A DNA stretch of 64,000 bases. Origin: Anaerolineae bacterium (GTDB lineage: Bacteria; Chloroflexota; Anaerolineae; 4572-78; J111). The notes beneath the pieces are model-generated. The model was given only the letters and a program-made list of their open reading frames with translations. It did not search any database and was not told where the DNA came from. Location: contig JAFGNV010000017.1 in NCBI GenBank assembly GCA_016926805.1, positions 55,025 to 119,024 of the forward strand, given 5' to 3'. Numbering within the stretch: the first letter of the stretch is position 1; each line of letters opens with the position of its first letter. Made by a program: the position numbers and the translations under genes. Shown here piece after piece: positions 1 to 9,100 of this stretch.

Positions 1-1
1 A

Positions 2-1882
2 GCAGCCGTTACTCAAATCAGTCTGGCCATTGAAAACGCCATGCTCTTTAAAAACCAGTCAATGCGGTCGGTGCAGTTATCCCTGATTAACGAGGTAAGC
101 CAGGCGGCAACCTCCATTCTTAATTTGGATGTGATGCTCCATACCGTGGTTCAGGCCATCTGGCGGAGTTTTAATTTTTACAGTGTATCCATTCATCTGT
201 ACAACCCGGCCACCAAGTTAGTCGAGTTGCAGGCCAAAGCTGGTTCGGACCGGCCCAGTTTTATGACCCCCCTGCCGGAAGACCCGCCGGTAACCCACAA
301 ACTGCGCCAGGGTCTCATCGGCTGGTGCGCCGCTACCAACAAAACTATTTTGGCTAACGATGTGGCCCAGGACCCTCGTTTTATCTACGACGATAACCAC
401 CGTGAAATACGGTCAGAACTCTGTGTGCCCATCAAGTTAGGCGTTAAAACCATTGGCGTGTTAGATTTGCAGAGCATCCAATTAGACGCGTTTGATAAAA
501 ATCATGTTTCGGCGCTGGACACCCTGGCCGACCAGTTGGCCATTGCTATTGAGAACGCCCGGCTCTACGATGAAATCAACCAACACATCCGAGAATTGAA
601 GTCGCTCTACGACATCGGTCAGGCCATTACCTCCTCACTTGACCTGAAGACAACCCTGAAACTGGTCACCGACCATACCACCCGCCTCATGGGGGTGGCT
701 GCGGCCTCGGTGGCTTTGCGCGATGACAAGACCCATGAAGTCTGGTTTGCCGCAGCCTCCGGTGAGGGTTCCAAAACGGTTTTGGGACTGCGAATGCCCC
801 TGGGCAAGGGGCTGGCCGGTTGGGTCGCCGACCGGGGAGAAGCGGTTATTGTCCCCGATGCTTACGCCGACTCGCGTTTTGCGGCTGAAGTAGATAGAGA
901 CAGTGGCTTCACCACCAAATCAATCCTGTGCGTGCCCTTAAAAACCAAAGGCCGGACCATCGGCGCTATAGAGGTGATGAACAAAGAGCATGGCACATTT
1001 AACAAAGAAGACCAGGCGCTCTTGCAATCGCTGGCTATCTCGGCGGCAACGGCCATAGAAAACGCCCAACTATACGAAGAACAAGCCAATACGATCCAAC
1101 GTCTGGCCGAAACCCAAAATCAATTGGTGCAGAGCGCCAAACTGGCGGCTGTAGGCGAGCTGGCCGCAGGCGCGGCTCACGAAATCAACAATCCCCTGAC
1201 CACCATTATCAATCTGACCAATCTACTGCTGGATACCTCCACTCCCACTGGCAAGCAGGAATGGCGAGAAGACCTGGAAATGATTCACGCCGAGGCCCGT
1301 CGCACCCGTGATATTGTCCGCAACCTGCTCAACTTTGCCCGGGCCGACACACCAAAGGGTCAATTGGTCGATTTCAACCAATTAATTGACGAAGCCCTCT
1401 TGTTAGTCTACACAAAAAGTGTCAGCCGAAAAATTGAACTACAAAAACAACTGGCCCCTCTTCCCAAAATATTCCTGGACACAAATCAGATGAAACAGGT
1501 TATCGTCAATCTATTGAACAATGCCGTGCAAGCCATGCAGGAAAACGAAGACAGGCCGGCCATTCTCACCGTGACCACCTCGCTGGTTTCCGACGATTCT
1601 CAACCTACTCACGGGGGAAACAAAAAAGAGCCACCCCCCAGGCCCATTGTTCGCTGTGAAATCAGTGATACCGGCCACGGAATTCAGCCGGAGCATCTGG
1701 ACAAGATTTTCGATCCCTTCTTCACTACCAAAGAGGTTGGTCAGGGCACGGGCCTGGGTTTGTCGATCAGTTATGGCATTGTTCAGAAACACGGGGGCGA
1801 CATTAGTGTAACCAGTACCCCGGGAAAGGGCACAACCTTTATCCTGACTTTATCCGGTGTAGCGCCGCCGGGTGAAGGATAA
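2..1882 (+). CDS. GAF-domain sensor histidine kinase, 5' end outside the window
   Basis: This is a soluble histidine kinase that would autophosphorylate on His and pass the phosphate to a response regulator. The frame is open to the window edge: the codons at 2-40, before the first ATG at 41, encode the typical end of a GAF domain (QISLAIENA), so the true start lies upstream and the ATG at 41 is internal. Two complete GAF domains follow at about 75-570 and 600-1085. The HisKA domain has the phospho-acceptor in AHEINNPL, codon 1178-1180. The ATPase domain shows the N box (NLLNNAVQAM), G1 box (DTGHGI), F box (FDPFFTTK) and G2 box (GTGLGLS). No membrane helix is visible. The next gene starts 14 nt downstream, so they probably share a transcript. 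Its ligand is unknown. Confidence 0.93.
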   Translation, partial: AAVTQISLAIENAMLFKNQSMRSVQLSLINEVSQAATSILNLDVMLHTVVQAIWRSFNFYSVSIHLYNPATKLVELQAKAGSDRPSFMTPLPEDPPVTHKLRQGLIGWCAATNKTILANDVAQDPRFIYDDNHREIRSELCVPIKLGVKTIGVLDLQSIQLDAFDKNHVSALDTLADQLAIAIENARLYDEINQHIRELKSLYDIGQAITSSLDLKTTLKLVTDHTTRLMGVAAASVALRDDKTHEVWFAAASGEGSKTVLGLRMPLGKGLAGWVADRGEAVIVPDAYADSRFAAEVDRDSGFTTKSILCVPLKTKGRTIGAIEVMNKEHGTFNKEDQALLQSLAISAATAIENAQLYEEQANTIQRLAETQNQLVQSAKLAAVGELAAGAAHEINNPLTTIINLTNLLLDTSTPTGKQEWREDLEMIHAEARRTRDIVRNLLNFARADTPKGQLVDFNQLIDEALLLVYTKSVSRKIELQKQLAPLPKIFLDTNQMKQVIVNLLNNAVQAMQENEDRPAILTVTTSLVSDDSQPTHGGNKKEPPPRPIVRCEISDTGHGIQPEHLDKIFDPFFTTKEVGQGTGLGLSISYGIVQKHGGDISVTSTPGKGTTFILTLSGVAPPGEG

Positions 1883-1896
1883 CCAAGGACATCACT

Positions 1897-3891
1897 GTGG
1901 CAAATGAGAGAATTCTGGTTGTTGATGATGAAAAAGGAGTGGTCAACTCCTGTGTTCGTATTTTGCAGCGACGAGGATTTTCCGTAACCGGCAGAACCGA
2001 TAGCGCCTCGGTGCCGGAATTACTCAAACAGGAAACATTTGACCTGCTACTGACCGATATCCGGATGCCCAAAGTAAGCGGGTTAGAGTTGCTCAAAATT
2101 GCCAAAGAGATCGATCCCCATCTAACCGTAGTTTTAATTACCGGCTACGGCACCATGGAAGACGCCATCAAAGCGATCCATCTGGGCGCGCAGGGATTTC
2201 TCATGAAACCCTTTGAAACCGAGGATTTGGTGGCAACTATTCAAGACAGCCTGGCCCGTCGAACGCTCTTACGAGACAGCCTGCGCCTGCAAACATTGTT
2301 ACCCTTACTGGAAATCAACCAGATTCTACAGGTATCCGGCGGCGAAGCCTCGCTGACCCGCCGGGTATTGGAAATTGCCCGGCGAGAAACCGGAGCAGCT
2401 CGGCTCACCTGGCTGAGCCACCCGCACTCATCTCCGGCGTTTTCGGCAGAAAACACAACCACCATCAACGAGTTGATGGAAATGGCCGTTGTACCCGCCA
2501 ACGAGTTACAAGCTTCACGCCTGCCGCCGGAAGCCATTCAACAAGTGTTGGCCCGGGCTTTCCCAATCTGGGTCTTGGCAGATGGTTCTTTGATAGACAA
2601 TATCGACGGTCAGGCCAACATTGTGGGAGCCTTACTCCCCATGGTGGTCAAGGGAGAAGTGGTGGGCGTTCTCACCGCCGAAATTGGGGCCGAAGGACGG
2701 GCCAGCCCGTTTGACCAGATCAGCCTGGATTTGTTATCGGTGTTGGCGGGGCAATTAGCCATTATTTTTGAAAACGTGCAGTTGTTTAACCAAACCAAAA
2801 CTCTGCACGCTTTCAATGAAGACATCATTCAAAATATGACCAATGGTCTCATTGCGATTGATCAGGATTGCTGCATTACGGCCTTAAATCCGGCAGCGGC
2901 CATGATGCTGGAATGTCAACCGGATAAAGTGCTGCGCCGGTCTCTGTCAAAGGCTATTGATAACGCCGACCAATTATTCAACGTGCTGCGCCAAACCTTA
3001 ACCACCGGTCAGGCCCAGACCCACCAGGAAATAACAATCCCGCGCAAAGAGGGCGGGCTATTGGCCATTTCAGTCAACACGGCGTTGCTGGCTGCCAGTG
3101 ACGAACATGGCAACGAACAACCGGCCGGCGCGGTGGGCGTGCTGGAGGATTTGAGTGAGCGGAAAGCTCTGGAAGCCGAACGGCGGCGGTTGGACAGGCT
3201 GGCGGCGCTGGGTCAAATGTCGGCGGTGGTGGCGCATGAAATCCGTAACCCCGTGGCCAGCATTGCCGCCGGGGTAGAGTATCTGGCCTCAAAAATGGAT
3301 AAGAACTCGCCCGAGGCAGGTGGGGCAGCCATGATCCAGGACGAAATTCAACGCGTCAACCGTATTCTGGAAGACATCCTGTTTGTGGCCCGTCCCTTCC
3401 AACTGAGCTTATCCCAGGAGAATCTGTCAGACATCATCGAGAGCGTACTTCAACGCTGCCAGCCCCATATTCAGGGAAGTCTGGTAACCGTGTCTACCTC
3501 TTTTGAACCCCAATTACCATCGTTCAAGGTTGACCGCCAACGCCTGGAACAGGTATTTACCAATCTTATTATCAATGCCACCCAGGCGATGCGAAGCAGT
3601 GGTCAGAACGCCGAGACACGCCACCTCTCGGTGCAAACCAGCCTGAAGACCGGAGCGGAGGAAGTGGTTATCATTATTGCGGACACGGGACCGGGAATTT
3701 CTGCCGAAACCCGTCAGAAAATATTTGAACCTTTCTTCACCACCAAAGCCAGAGGCACAGGCCTGGGGCTGACCGTGGCTCACCGGGTGATTGAGGAACA
3801 CCAGGGCGCCATCGATATCGACAGCGAGGAAGGCCGGGGAACCCGTTTCATTATCACCCTGCCAATCCGGCGAGAGGAGGGAACATTGTGA
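1897..3891 (+). CDS. Hybrid histidine kinase, receiver-GAF-PAS-HisKA-HATPase
   Basis: This is a 664-residue soluble kinase with an N-terminal receiver. The receiver (about 5-120) has acidic pair VDDE, phospho-acceptor Asp54 in LTDIRMP and the conserved Lys in MKPF. A divergent GAF region follows (about 140-290), then a PAS domain (about 305-420) with the usual GLIAID/ITALNPAA signature. HisKA carries His447 in AHEIRNPV. The ATPase domain has DTGPGI, FEPFFTTK and GTGLGL. The GTG start at 1897 is chosen because AAGGA lies 7 nt upstream and the receiver begins at once. A receiver ahead of the kinase suggests it is itself the target of another kinase, perhaps the one just upstream. The stop overlaps the start of the next gene in GTGA, indicating translational coupling. 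Confidence 0.93.
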   Translation: MANERILVVDDEKGVVNSCVRILQRRGFSVTGRTDSASVPELLKQETFDLLLTDIRMPKVSGLELLKIAKEIDPHLTVVLITGYGTMEDAIKAIHLGAQGFLMKPFETEDLVATIQDSLARRTLLRDSLRLQTLLPLLEINQILQVSGGEASLTRRVLEIARRETGAARLTWLSHPHSSPAFSAENTTTINELMEMAVVPANELQASRLPPEAIQQVLARAFPIWVLADGSLIDNIDGQANIVGALLPMVVKGEVVGVLTAEIGAEGRASPFDQISLDLLSVLAGQLAIIFENVQLFNQTKTLHAFNEDIIQNMTNGLIAIDQDCCITALNPAAAMMLECQPDKVLRRSLSKAIDNADQLFNVLRQTLTTGQAQTHQEITIPRKEGGLLAISVNTALLAASDEHGNEQPAGAVGVLEDLSERKALEAERRRLDRLAALGQMSAVVAHEIRNPVASIAAGVEYLASKMDKNSPEAGGAAMIQDEIQRVNRILEDILFVARPFQLSLSQENLSDIIESVLQRCQPHIQGSLVTVSTSFEPQLPSFKVDRQRLEQVFTNLIINATQAMRSSGQNAETRHLSVQTSLKTGAEEVVIIIADTGPGISAETRQKIFEPFFTTKARGTGLGLTVAHRVIEEHQGAIDIDSEEGRGTRFIITLPIRREEGTL

Positions 3892-4598
3892 CCCATCACA
3901 TTTTAGTTGTAGACGATGAAGATACCCTGCGCCACTTTCTGCGCCTTAATCTTCAGGATCAGGGCTATCGAGTTAGCGAGGCCGCCGACGGACAGATCGC
4001 CCTCCGCCTGATTGAAAAATACCAGTTTGATGTTGCTCTGGTTGATTTGCACCTGACGGATATGCATGGCCTCGACATCATGCGCCATTTGCGCCAGGTG
4101 TCTCCCAAAACCAGCGTAATTATTCTGACCGGCTACGCCACGCTGGACTCATCCATCGAAGCCTTGCGCCAGGGCGCCCACGATTACCTCATTAAACCCT
4201 GCCGCACCACTGAACTACTGGCCAGCGTGGCCGACGGCATTGCTCGCCAATCCGTCGAGCCGCCCACCCTGCACCGCGAAGAGGCGCAAAGTGTTTTAGA
4301 GATCAAAGACCTGAAACTGAACCTGGCCAGTCGTCAGGTGAGCCGTAACGGCGAGATTATCAACCTGACCCCCACCGAGTTTGACATTTTGGCCACGCTG
4401 ATGGCCAACCCCGACACTGCAATTGACTCGATTACCCTCATCAAACAGGTGCGCGGTTACGAAGCCACCGAGGCCGACGCTCGCGCCATTGCCCGGGTGC
4501 ATGTTCACCGCCTGCGCCATAAGTTGGAAGTTGATCCGGCCAACCCCCGCTATATCACCACGGTGGCCGGAGGCCGATATTTGATGATGACGGGATAG
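3888..4598 (+). CDS. OmpR/PhoB-type response regulator with winged helix
   Basis: This 236-residue protein is the only DNA-binding regulator in the left signalling block. The receiver (about 3-120) has VDDE, phospho-acceptor Asp53 in LVDLHL, Thr in LTGYA and Lys in IKPC. The C-terminal winged helix (about 140-235) has the family signature NLTPTEFDIL, the recognition-helix region RVHVHRLRHKLE and the terminal hairpin YITTVAGGRYL. The GTG start overlaps the upstream stop in GTGA and is preceded by GAGGAGG. It is probably phosphorylated by one of the two upstream kinases. Family members bind tandem direct repeats with an 11-bp period, and such a repeat lies 34 bp after this gene's stop. Confidence 0.93.
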   Translation: MTHHILVVDDEDTLRHFLRLNLQDQGYRVSEAADGQIALRLIEKYQFDVALVDLHLTDMHGLDIMRHLRQVSPKTSVIILTGYATLDSSIEALRQGAHDYLIKPCRTTELLASVADGIARQSVEPPTLHREEAQSVLEIKDLKLNLASRQVSRNGEIINLTPTEFDILATLMANPDTAIDSITLIKQVRGYEATEADARAIARVHVHRLRHKLEVDPANPRYITTVAGGRYLMMTG

Positions 4599-4631
4599 TT
4601 AACCAGATTTCATCGCCCAAAAATCACATAA

Positions 4632-4677
4632 CTGTAACCAACCTGTAACCACTGGTAAAGGCATTTTGTGTTATATT
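4632..4677 (+). promoter_or_regulatory. Pho-box-like tandem repeat and possible promoter
   Basis: Two adjacent 11-bp units, CTGTAACCAAC at 4632-4642 and CTGTAACCACT at 4643-4653, match at 9 of 11 positions. A -10-like TATATT lies at 4672-4677, and no good -35 hexamer is seen at the expected distance, so the repeat occupies the usual activator position. A start near 4684 would give a leader of about 40 nt before the receiver gene at 4726. OmpR/PhoB-family regulators bind head-to-tail sites with exactly this period, and such a regulator is encoded just upstream. The link to that regulator is inferred. Confidence 0.5.
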
Positions 4678-4725
4678 AAAATCAGGGCCGGTAACCATAT
4701 CTCGGCCTGCCCAAGGAGTGTGATA

Positions 4726-5181
4726 ATGCTAGACCAGTACCACCGGCCAAAGCGGGTTTTAATTGTTGACGACGAGTCGACCCTTCTATTTTTCCTCAAA
4801 CAAGGGTTGCAGGAATCCGGCATCGAGTGTCTGGTTGACGACGCCGCCTCCGGCGAAGAAGCCTTGACCAAACTTACCTACAACCGCTACGATGTACTGG
4901 TGACCGATTTGAAAATGCCTGGCATCAGTGGATTTACCTTGGTAGAAGTGGCTCGCTCCTTACACCCCAATATCAACATTATTCTCATGACCGCTTTTGG
5001 CTCCCCGGAGGTACAGGATGAAGCCAAACGTCTCCATGTAGACGGCTATTTAACCAAACCTTTCCCCACTGCAAAATTGCAGACCATTATCACCGATGTT
5101 CTGACTGCCAAAAATACCCTGGCAAGAGCCAAAGAACAGAAACTTGTAACCCAACAAAATCCAGATGAGCTTCAATTGTAA
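4726..5181 (+). CDS. Single-domain response regulator
   Basis: This is a receiver of about 151 residues without an output domain. It has VDDE, phospho-acceptor Asp61 in VTDLKMPG, Thr in LMTAFG and Lys in LTKPF, so it should be phosphorylatable. The ATG at 4726 is preferred over an in-frame start 60 nt upstream because AAGGAG sits 7 nt ahead of it and receiver homology begins right after. The C-terminal tail of about 25 residues is charged and probably helical. Such proteins act by protein-protein contact or as phosphate shuttles. It is the first gene after the tandem repeat at 4632 and may head a transcript with the next two receivers. Confidence 0.9.
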   Translation: MLDQYHRPKRVLIVDDESTLLFFLKQGLQESGIECLVDDAASGEEALTKLTYNRYDVLVTDLKMPGISGFTLVEVARSLHPNINIILMTAFGSPEVQDEAKRLHVDGYLTKPFPTAKLQTIITDVLTAKNTLARAKEQKLVTQQNPDELQL

Positions 5182-5214
5182 AAAAACCTTTTGTGAAGAG
5201 GAGATTGCTCCATA

Positions 5215-5592
5215 ATGAGCAAAGCGAGAGTCCTATACATAGAAGACAATCCCGATAACATGATCCTGGTCAAACGAGTCCTGGAAATTGAAGGATACGA
5301 GGTGATTCAAGCCGCAAACGGCACCGAAGGTCTGGCCAAAGCCTTCCAAAACCTCCCCGACATTATTATTACCGACATCAACCTGCCAGACATCGATGGC
5401 TATGAAATTACCAATAGCCTCAAAAAACAGGCAGCTACTGCCCATATTCCCGTTGTCGCCATGACGGCGAATGTAATGCAGAAAGACCGCGACAACGTTT
5501 TTGGCGCAGGTTGTGATGGCTATATCTCCAAACCTATTGACGTTGATGAACTTCCAGACCAAATAGAAAGCTTTTTGAAAGGTGCATCATGA
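5215..5592 (+). CDS. Single-domain response regulator, DivK-like
   Basis: This 125-residue stand-alone receiver has the acidic pair in YIEDN, phospho-acceptor Asp54 in ITDINLPD, Thr in MTANVM and Lys in ISKPID. The sequence type (EDNPDN near the start, GCDGYISKPID near the end) is that of receivers used in multistep relays with hybrid kinases. GAAGAGGAG lies upstream of the ATG. Its stop overlaps the next receiver gene in ATGA, so the two are translated together. The same GCDGYIxKPIDVDxxPDQ ending is found in the receiver of the kinase at 20879, suggesting close paralogy. The partner kinase is not known. Confidence 0.92.
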   Translation: MSKARVLYIEDNPDNMILVKRVLEIEGYEVIQAANGTEGLAKAFQNLPDIIITDINLPDIDGYEITNSLKKQAATAHIPVVAMTANVMQKDRDNVFGAGCDGYISKPIDVDELPDQIESFLKGAS

Positions 5593-6035
5593 TGACAGAT
5601 GTAATGACCCAAACGAAGAAGAAGCAGATCGACCCCAAAGATGCCTATGTATTGGTGGTAGAAGACAATCTACAAAACCTGGTTCTCATCGCTCGCCTGC
5701 TGGCTTTTATTGGCGTGCGCCGCTATGAGTGGAAAGCCTCCGGCTGGCAGGTGTTAGAGTTTGCCGACACCATGCCTCAGGTCGACCTGGTGCTGATGGA
5801 CCTGCACTTGCCTTACCAAGACGGTTACGAAGCTCTGACCAAACTCCGCAGCGACCCCCGCTTTACCGATACGCGCATTGTAGCTGTCACTGCCGACTCC
5901 AATCCAGCCAGTATGGACAAGGCCAAAAAAGCCGGATTTGATGGATTTTTGGGCAAGCCCATTGATCCTGACAAATTCCCTGATCAAATCATCGAAATCT
6001 TGCAGGGAAATAATGTCTGGGACCTGGGATATTAG
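5589..6035 (+). CDS. Single-domain response regulator, divergent
   Basis: This 148-residue receiver has acidic residues in VVEDN, phospho-acceptor Asp71 in LMDLHLP, Thr in VTADSN and Lys in LGKPID. The segment between the first helix and the phospho-acceptor strand is unusual and rich in Trp (YEWKASGW). An 18-residue N-terminal extension precedes the domain. The start overlaps the upstream receiver by 4 nt (ATGA). It has no output domain, so it probably relays phosphate or binds a partner. The gene is followed by a structured intergenic stretch at 6061-6128, which may end or regulate the transcript. Confidence 0.9.
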   Translation: MMTDVMTQTKKKQIDPKDAYVLVVEDNLQNLVLIARLLAFIGVRRYEWKASGWQVLEFADTMPQVDLVLMDLHLPYQDGYEALTKLRSDPRFTDTRIVAVTADSNPASMDKAKKAGFDGFLGKPIDPDKFPDQIIEILQGNNVWDLGY

Positions 6036-6060
6036 GCCAGGCAATAATTCCCCGCTAACC

Positions 6061-6128
6061 ACGAGGTGTAGGGCAGACCGGCAGGGCAGTCTGTTGGCAG
6101 ACAAACTACCCCATCGTCGACACCTCGT
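6061..6128. repeat. Nested inverted repeat between signalling genes
   Basis: ACGAGGTGT at 6061-6069 is the exact inverted complement of ACACCTCGT at 6120-6128. Inside it CAGAC (6074-6078) can pair with GTCTG (6089-6093). No T-run follows, so it is not a classic intrinsic terminator. It could be an RNA structure in the leader of the GAF-array gene starting at 6176, or an operator. Confidence 0.4.
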
Positions 6129-6175
6129 ATTGTGCAGGTTAAAAAATTAAGCTGGTCAATTTAGAATTGAGAAAT

Positions 6176-9100
6176 ATGATGAGTAGACAGCCGCACCAGT
6201 CAGTCGACCAATTGCAAGCACATGTTGCCGATTTAGAGCAGACTTTGGCTGAAACCAACCGCCAGAGTCAGCGTTTGGCTAAACATCTGGAAACCAGCGC
6301 GCAAATCAGCAAAGCTATTGCCTCCACCCTAGATATTGAAATCCTCAACCGACAAATTGTAGACATTATCAAAGAGGATTTTGGATTTTATCAGGTAGCC
6401 ATCTATTTAATTGACAACTCGGCGCAATGGGCAGTACTGCAAGCGGCCGCCGGCAAAAGAGCGCGGGCTATGCAACGCGAAGGTTATCGCCTGCCGGTTG
6501 ACGATCAGTCGATTGTGGGTTGGATCAGCAAAACCCGCCAATCTTGCTTTTACTATTTTCACACCCAAAAAAGCGGCAATGGGCAGGATAGCAGTTACCA
6601 TCATACCCCACCGCCGCCCCTGGCCGGACGCCATTTGGAAATGGCGCTGCCCCTCATCGCCAAAGATCGTTTGGTGGGCACTCTGCACGTCCAAAGCACC
6701 AAAGGCGCTACCTTTGCGCCGGATGATGTAACCGGCCTGCAAAACCTGGCCGATCAGATCGCCTCGGCCATTGACAAAGGACAACTCTACGCCGAAACGG
6801 TCACCGAGCGAGACAAGAACAGTTTGCTTTACGAGATTAGTAACGCGCTGAGCAAAGCCATTGACTTTGACGCCATCACCACTACCGCCGTGAGCTTTGC
6901 CGATCGCCTGGGAGCTACATCCGGCGAAATTCACCTGTTAGCCGATACCGGCGAAGTTTACTTTAAAAGCACTTACCCCGAACGGAACGACCTTTCGGAT
7001 CCGGAACGACAAACCGTGGTTCGTGAAATTCTGGCCCAGGGTCTAGAAGCCTGGGTGCTAAAAAACGATAAATCGGCCCTTATTTCCGACACCCATACCG
7101 ACGATCGCTGGCTCCAAATTGAATATCCCGACCAGATCGTTTCCGTTCGGTCGATTATCTGCTCGCCCATTCGCGTTGGCCGCGACCAACTCCGGGGGGC
7201 TATCTCCTTTGTTCACCCCGAACCCAACCATTTTAACGAACAAGACTTGACCCGCCTGGGTACCCTGGCCTCGCAAATAGCCGTGGCACTGGAAAACGCC
7301 ATGCTGGTGAATGACATTCAACACAGCTTGCAAGAAACTCACCTGATGCTCGACATCAGCCGCCAGCTTGCCGCCGCCATGAATATCAACGATGTTTACG
7401 CGGCCCTGGTCAAGAGCATTATGGCGGCGGGGGTAGAGCGCTGCGCCCTCTATATGTGCGATGAGCTTGATACAAATGCAACCAAGCCCACCGAGATTGT
7501 ATTTGTGAATGACACAGACACCGCTAACGGCGACGAGAGCATCGGCCGCCGCTTTTCCTTGTCCGATTACCCCACTCTTGAAGAAATCACCAAAACTCAA
7601 GAGACACTGGTGATTGACAACGTTGCTACCGACAAGCGTTTGAAGAAAAAAGAGCGAGAATTTTTATCGGAGTTTGGCGCGCAGAGCATGGCAATCAACC
7701 CTCTGGTTGCGCGGGGTCGGGTGATTGGTTTCATCTCTATCGAACATCGCACGCCCTACAACTTTAACGAGCGCGAACTGGCCATGTATCGCACTCTGTG
7801 CAACCAAACCACCATTGCTATTGAAAACGCACGCCAGATTCAGCGTTCTGAAACAGCCCTGGCGGAAACTCAGCTTCTCTATCGGGCCGGACGGGTCCTG
7901 GCTGGGGCAACCAATATTCAGGAGGTGCTAGAAGAGTCACTGGTTGAATTCCTTTACAGCCTCGGCCTGGACCAGGGCGGCATTACCTTGCTTACCCCCG
8001 ACAAAAAATTCGGCCAGTTGATGGTGTATGTGCAAAATAGTCAGGTGCAGGATATTGAGGGGCTACGCTTCCCCATTGCCGAAGGCGTCGTCTATCAGGA
8101 ACTCCTGCTCTCCGGCCAGCCGTTTACCAGTTACGATGTGGCCAACGATCCCCGCATGCGAGACTTTCGCAGTTTCAACCCGGCGACAAAACCCAAAAGC
8201 CTGCTTGAAGCGCCGTTGATCATTCAGGGTGAAACCGTCGGCTGGATTGGGGCCGATTCGGTTAAAGAACTCCGGGAATTTTCGCAACGCGAGATTGACC
8301 TGGCCCGTGCTATGGCCGACCAGATTGCCATTACCATTCAGAACCGCCGTCTGCTTCAGGAAACCGAACGTCGCGCCGAACAGCTCAAGGCGGTAGCCGA
8401 GGTGGGCGAGTCGGTTTCCGGGATGATCGATCTGAACGAAATCTTGAAAGGTACCGTTGATCTGATTCGAGACCGGTTTGGCTTTTATCACGTTTCCATC
8501 TTCCTGCTCAACGAGGCCGGCGATTGGGCCGTGGTGCGAGCCTCAACGGGTGAAGTCGGCAAGATTATGGTTGAGCGCCCTCACCAGTTGCAGGTGGGTG
8601 GTAAATCAATTGTGGGCTATGTTACTGGCAGAGCCAAACCGCGGATTGCTCTCGACGTGGGTGAGGATGCAGTCCACTTTAACAACCCACTGCTGCCCAA
8701 TACGCGCTCGGAAATGGCGCTGCCCCTGATTTCTCGGGGCACGGTGATGGGCGCGCTCGATGTGCAAAGTGAGGCAGCCAACGCTTTCACCAACGAGGAC
8801 ATCGAAATTTTACAGATTATGGCCGATCAGGTGACCGCCGCCATCCAGAATGCCCAACTCTTTGAGCAAACACAACGCCGTTTGCTGGAACAGGCCACCC
8901 TTTATGGCATCGGCACCAAATTGGGAGCCACACTCGATCTACAGGAAGCCACCGACAATCTGGTGGAAGAAACCGCTACCGCCCTTTTGGTGGCCGAATG
9001 TGCCCTGACCTTGATTGAAGAAAACAGTCTGCATATCATCAGTGATTTTGTCAAGAAAAATGCTACCCCCTCGATCAAACAGCATCGGTCGGAGCACATT

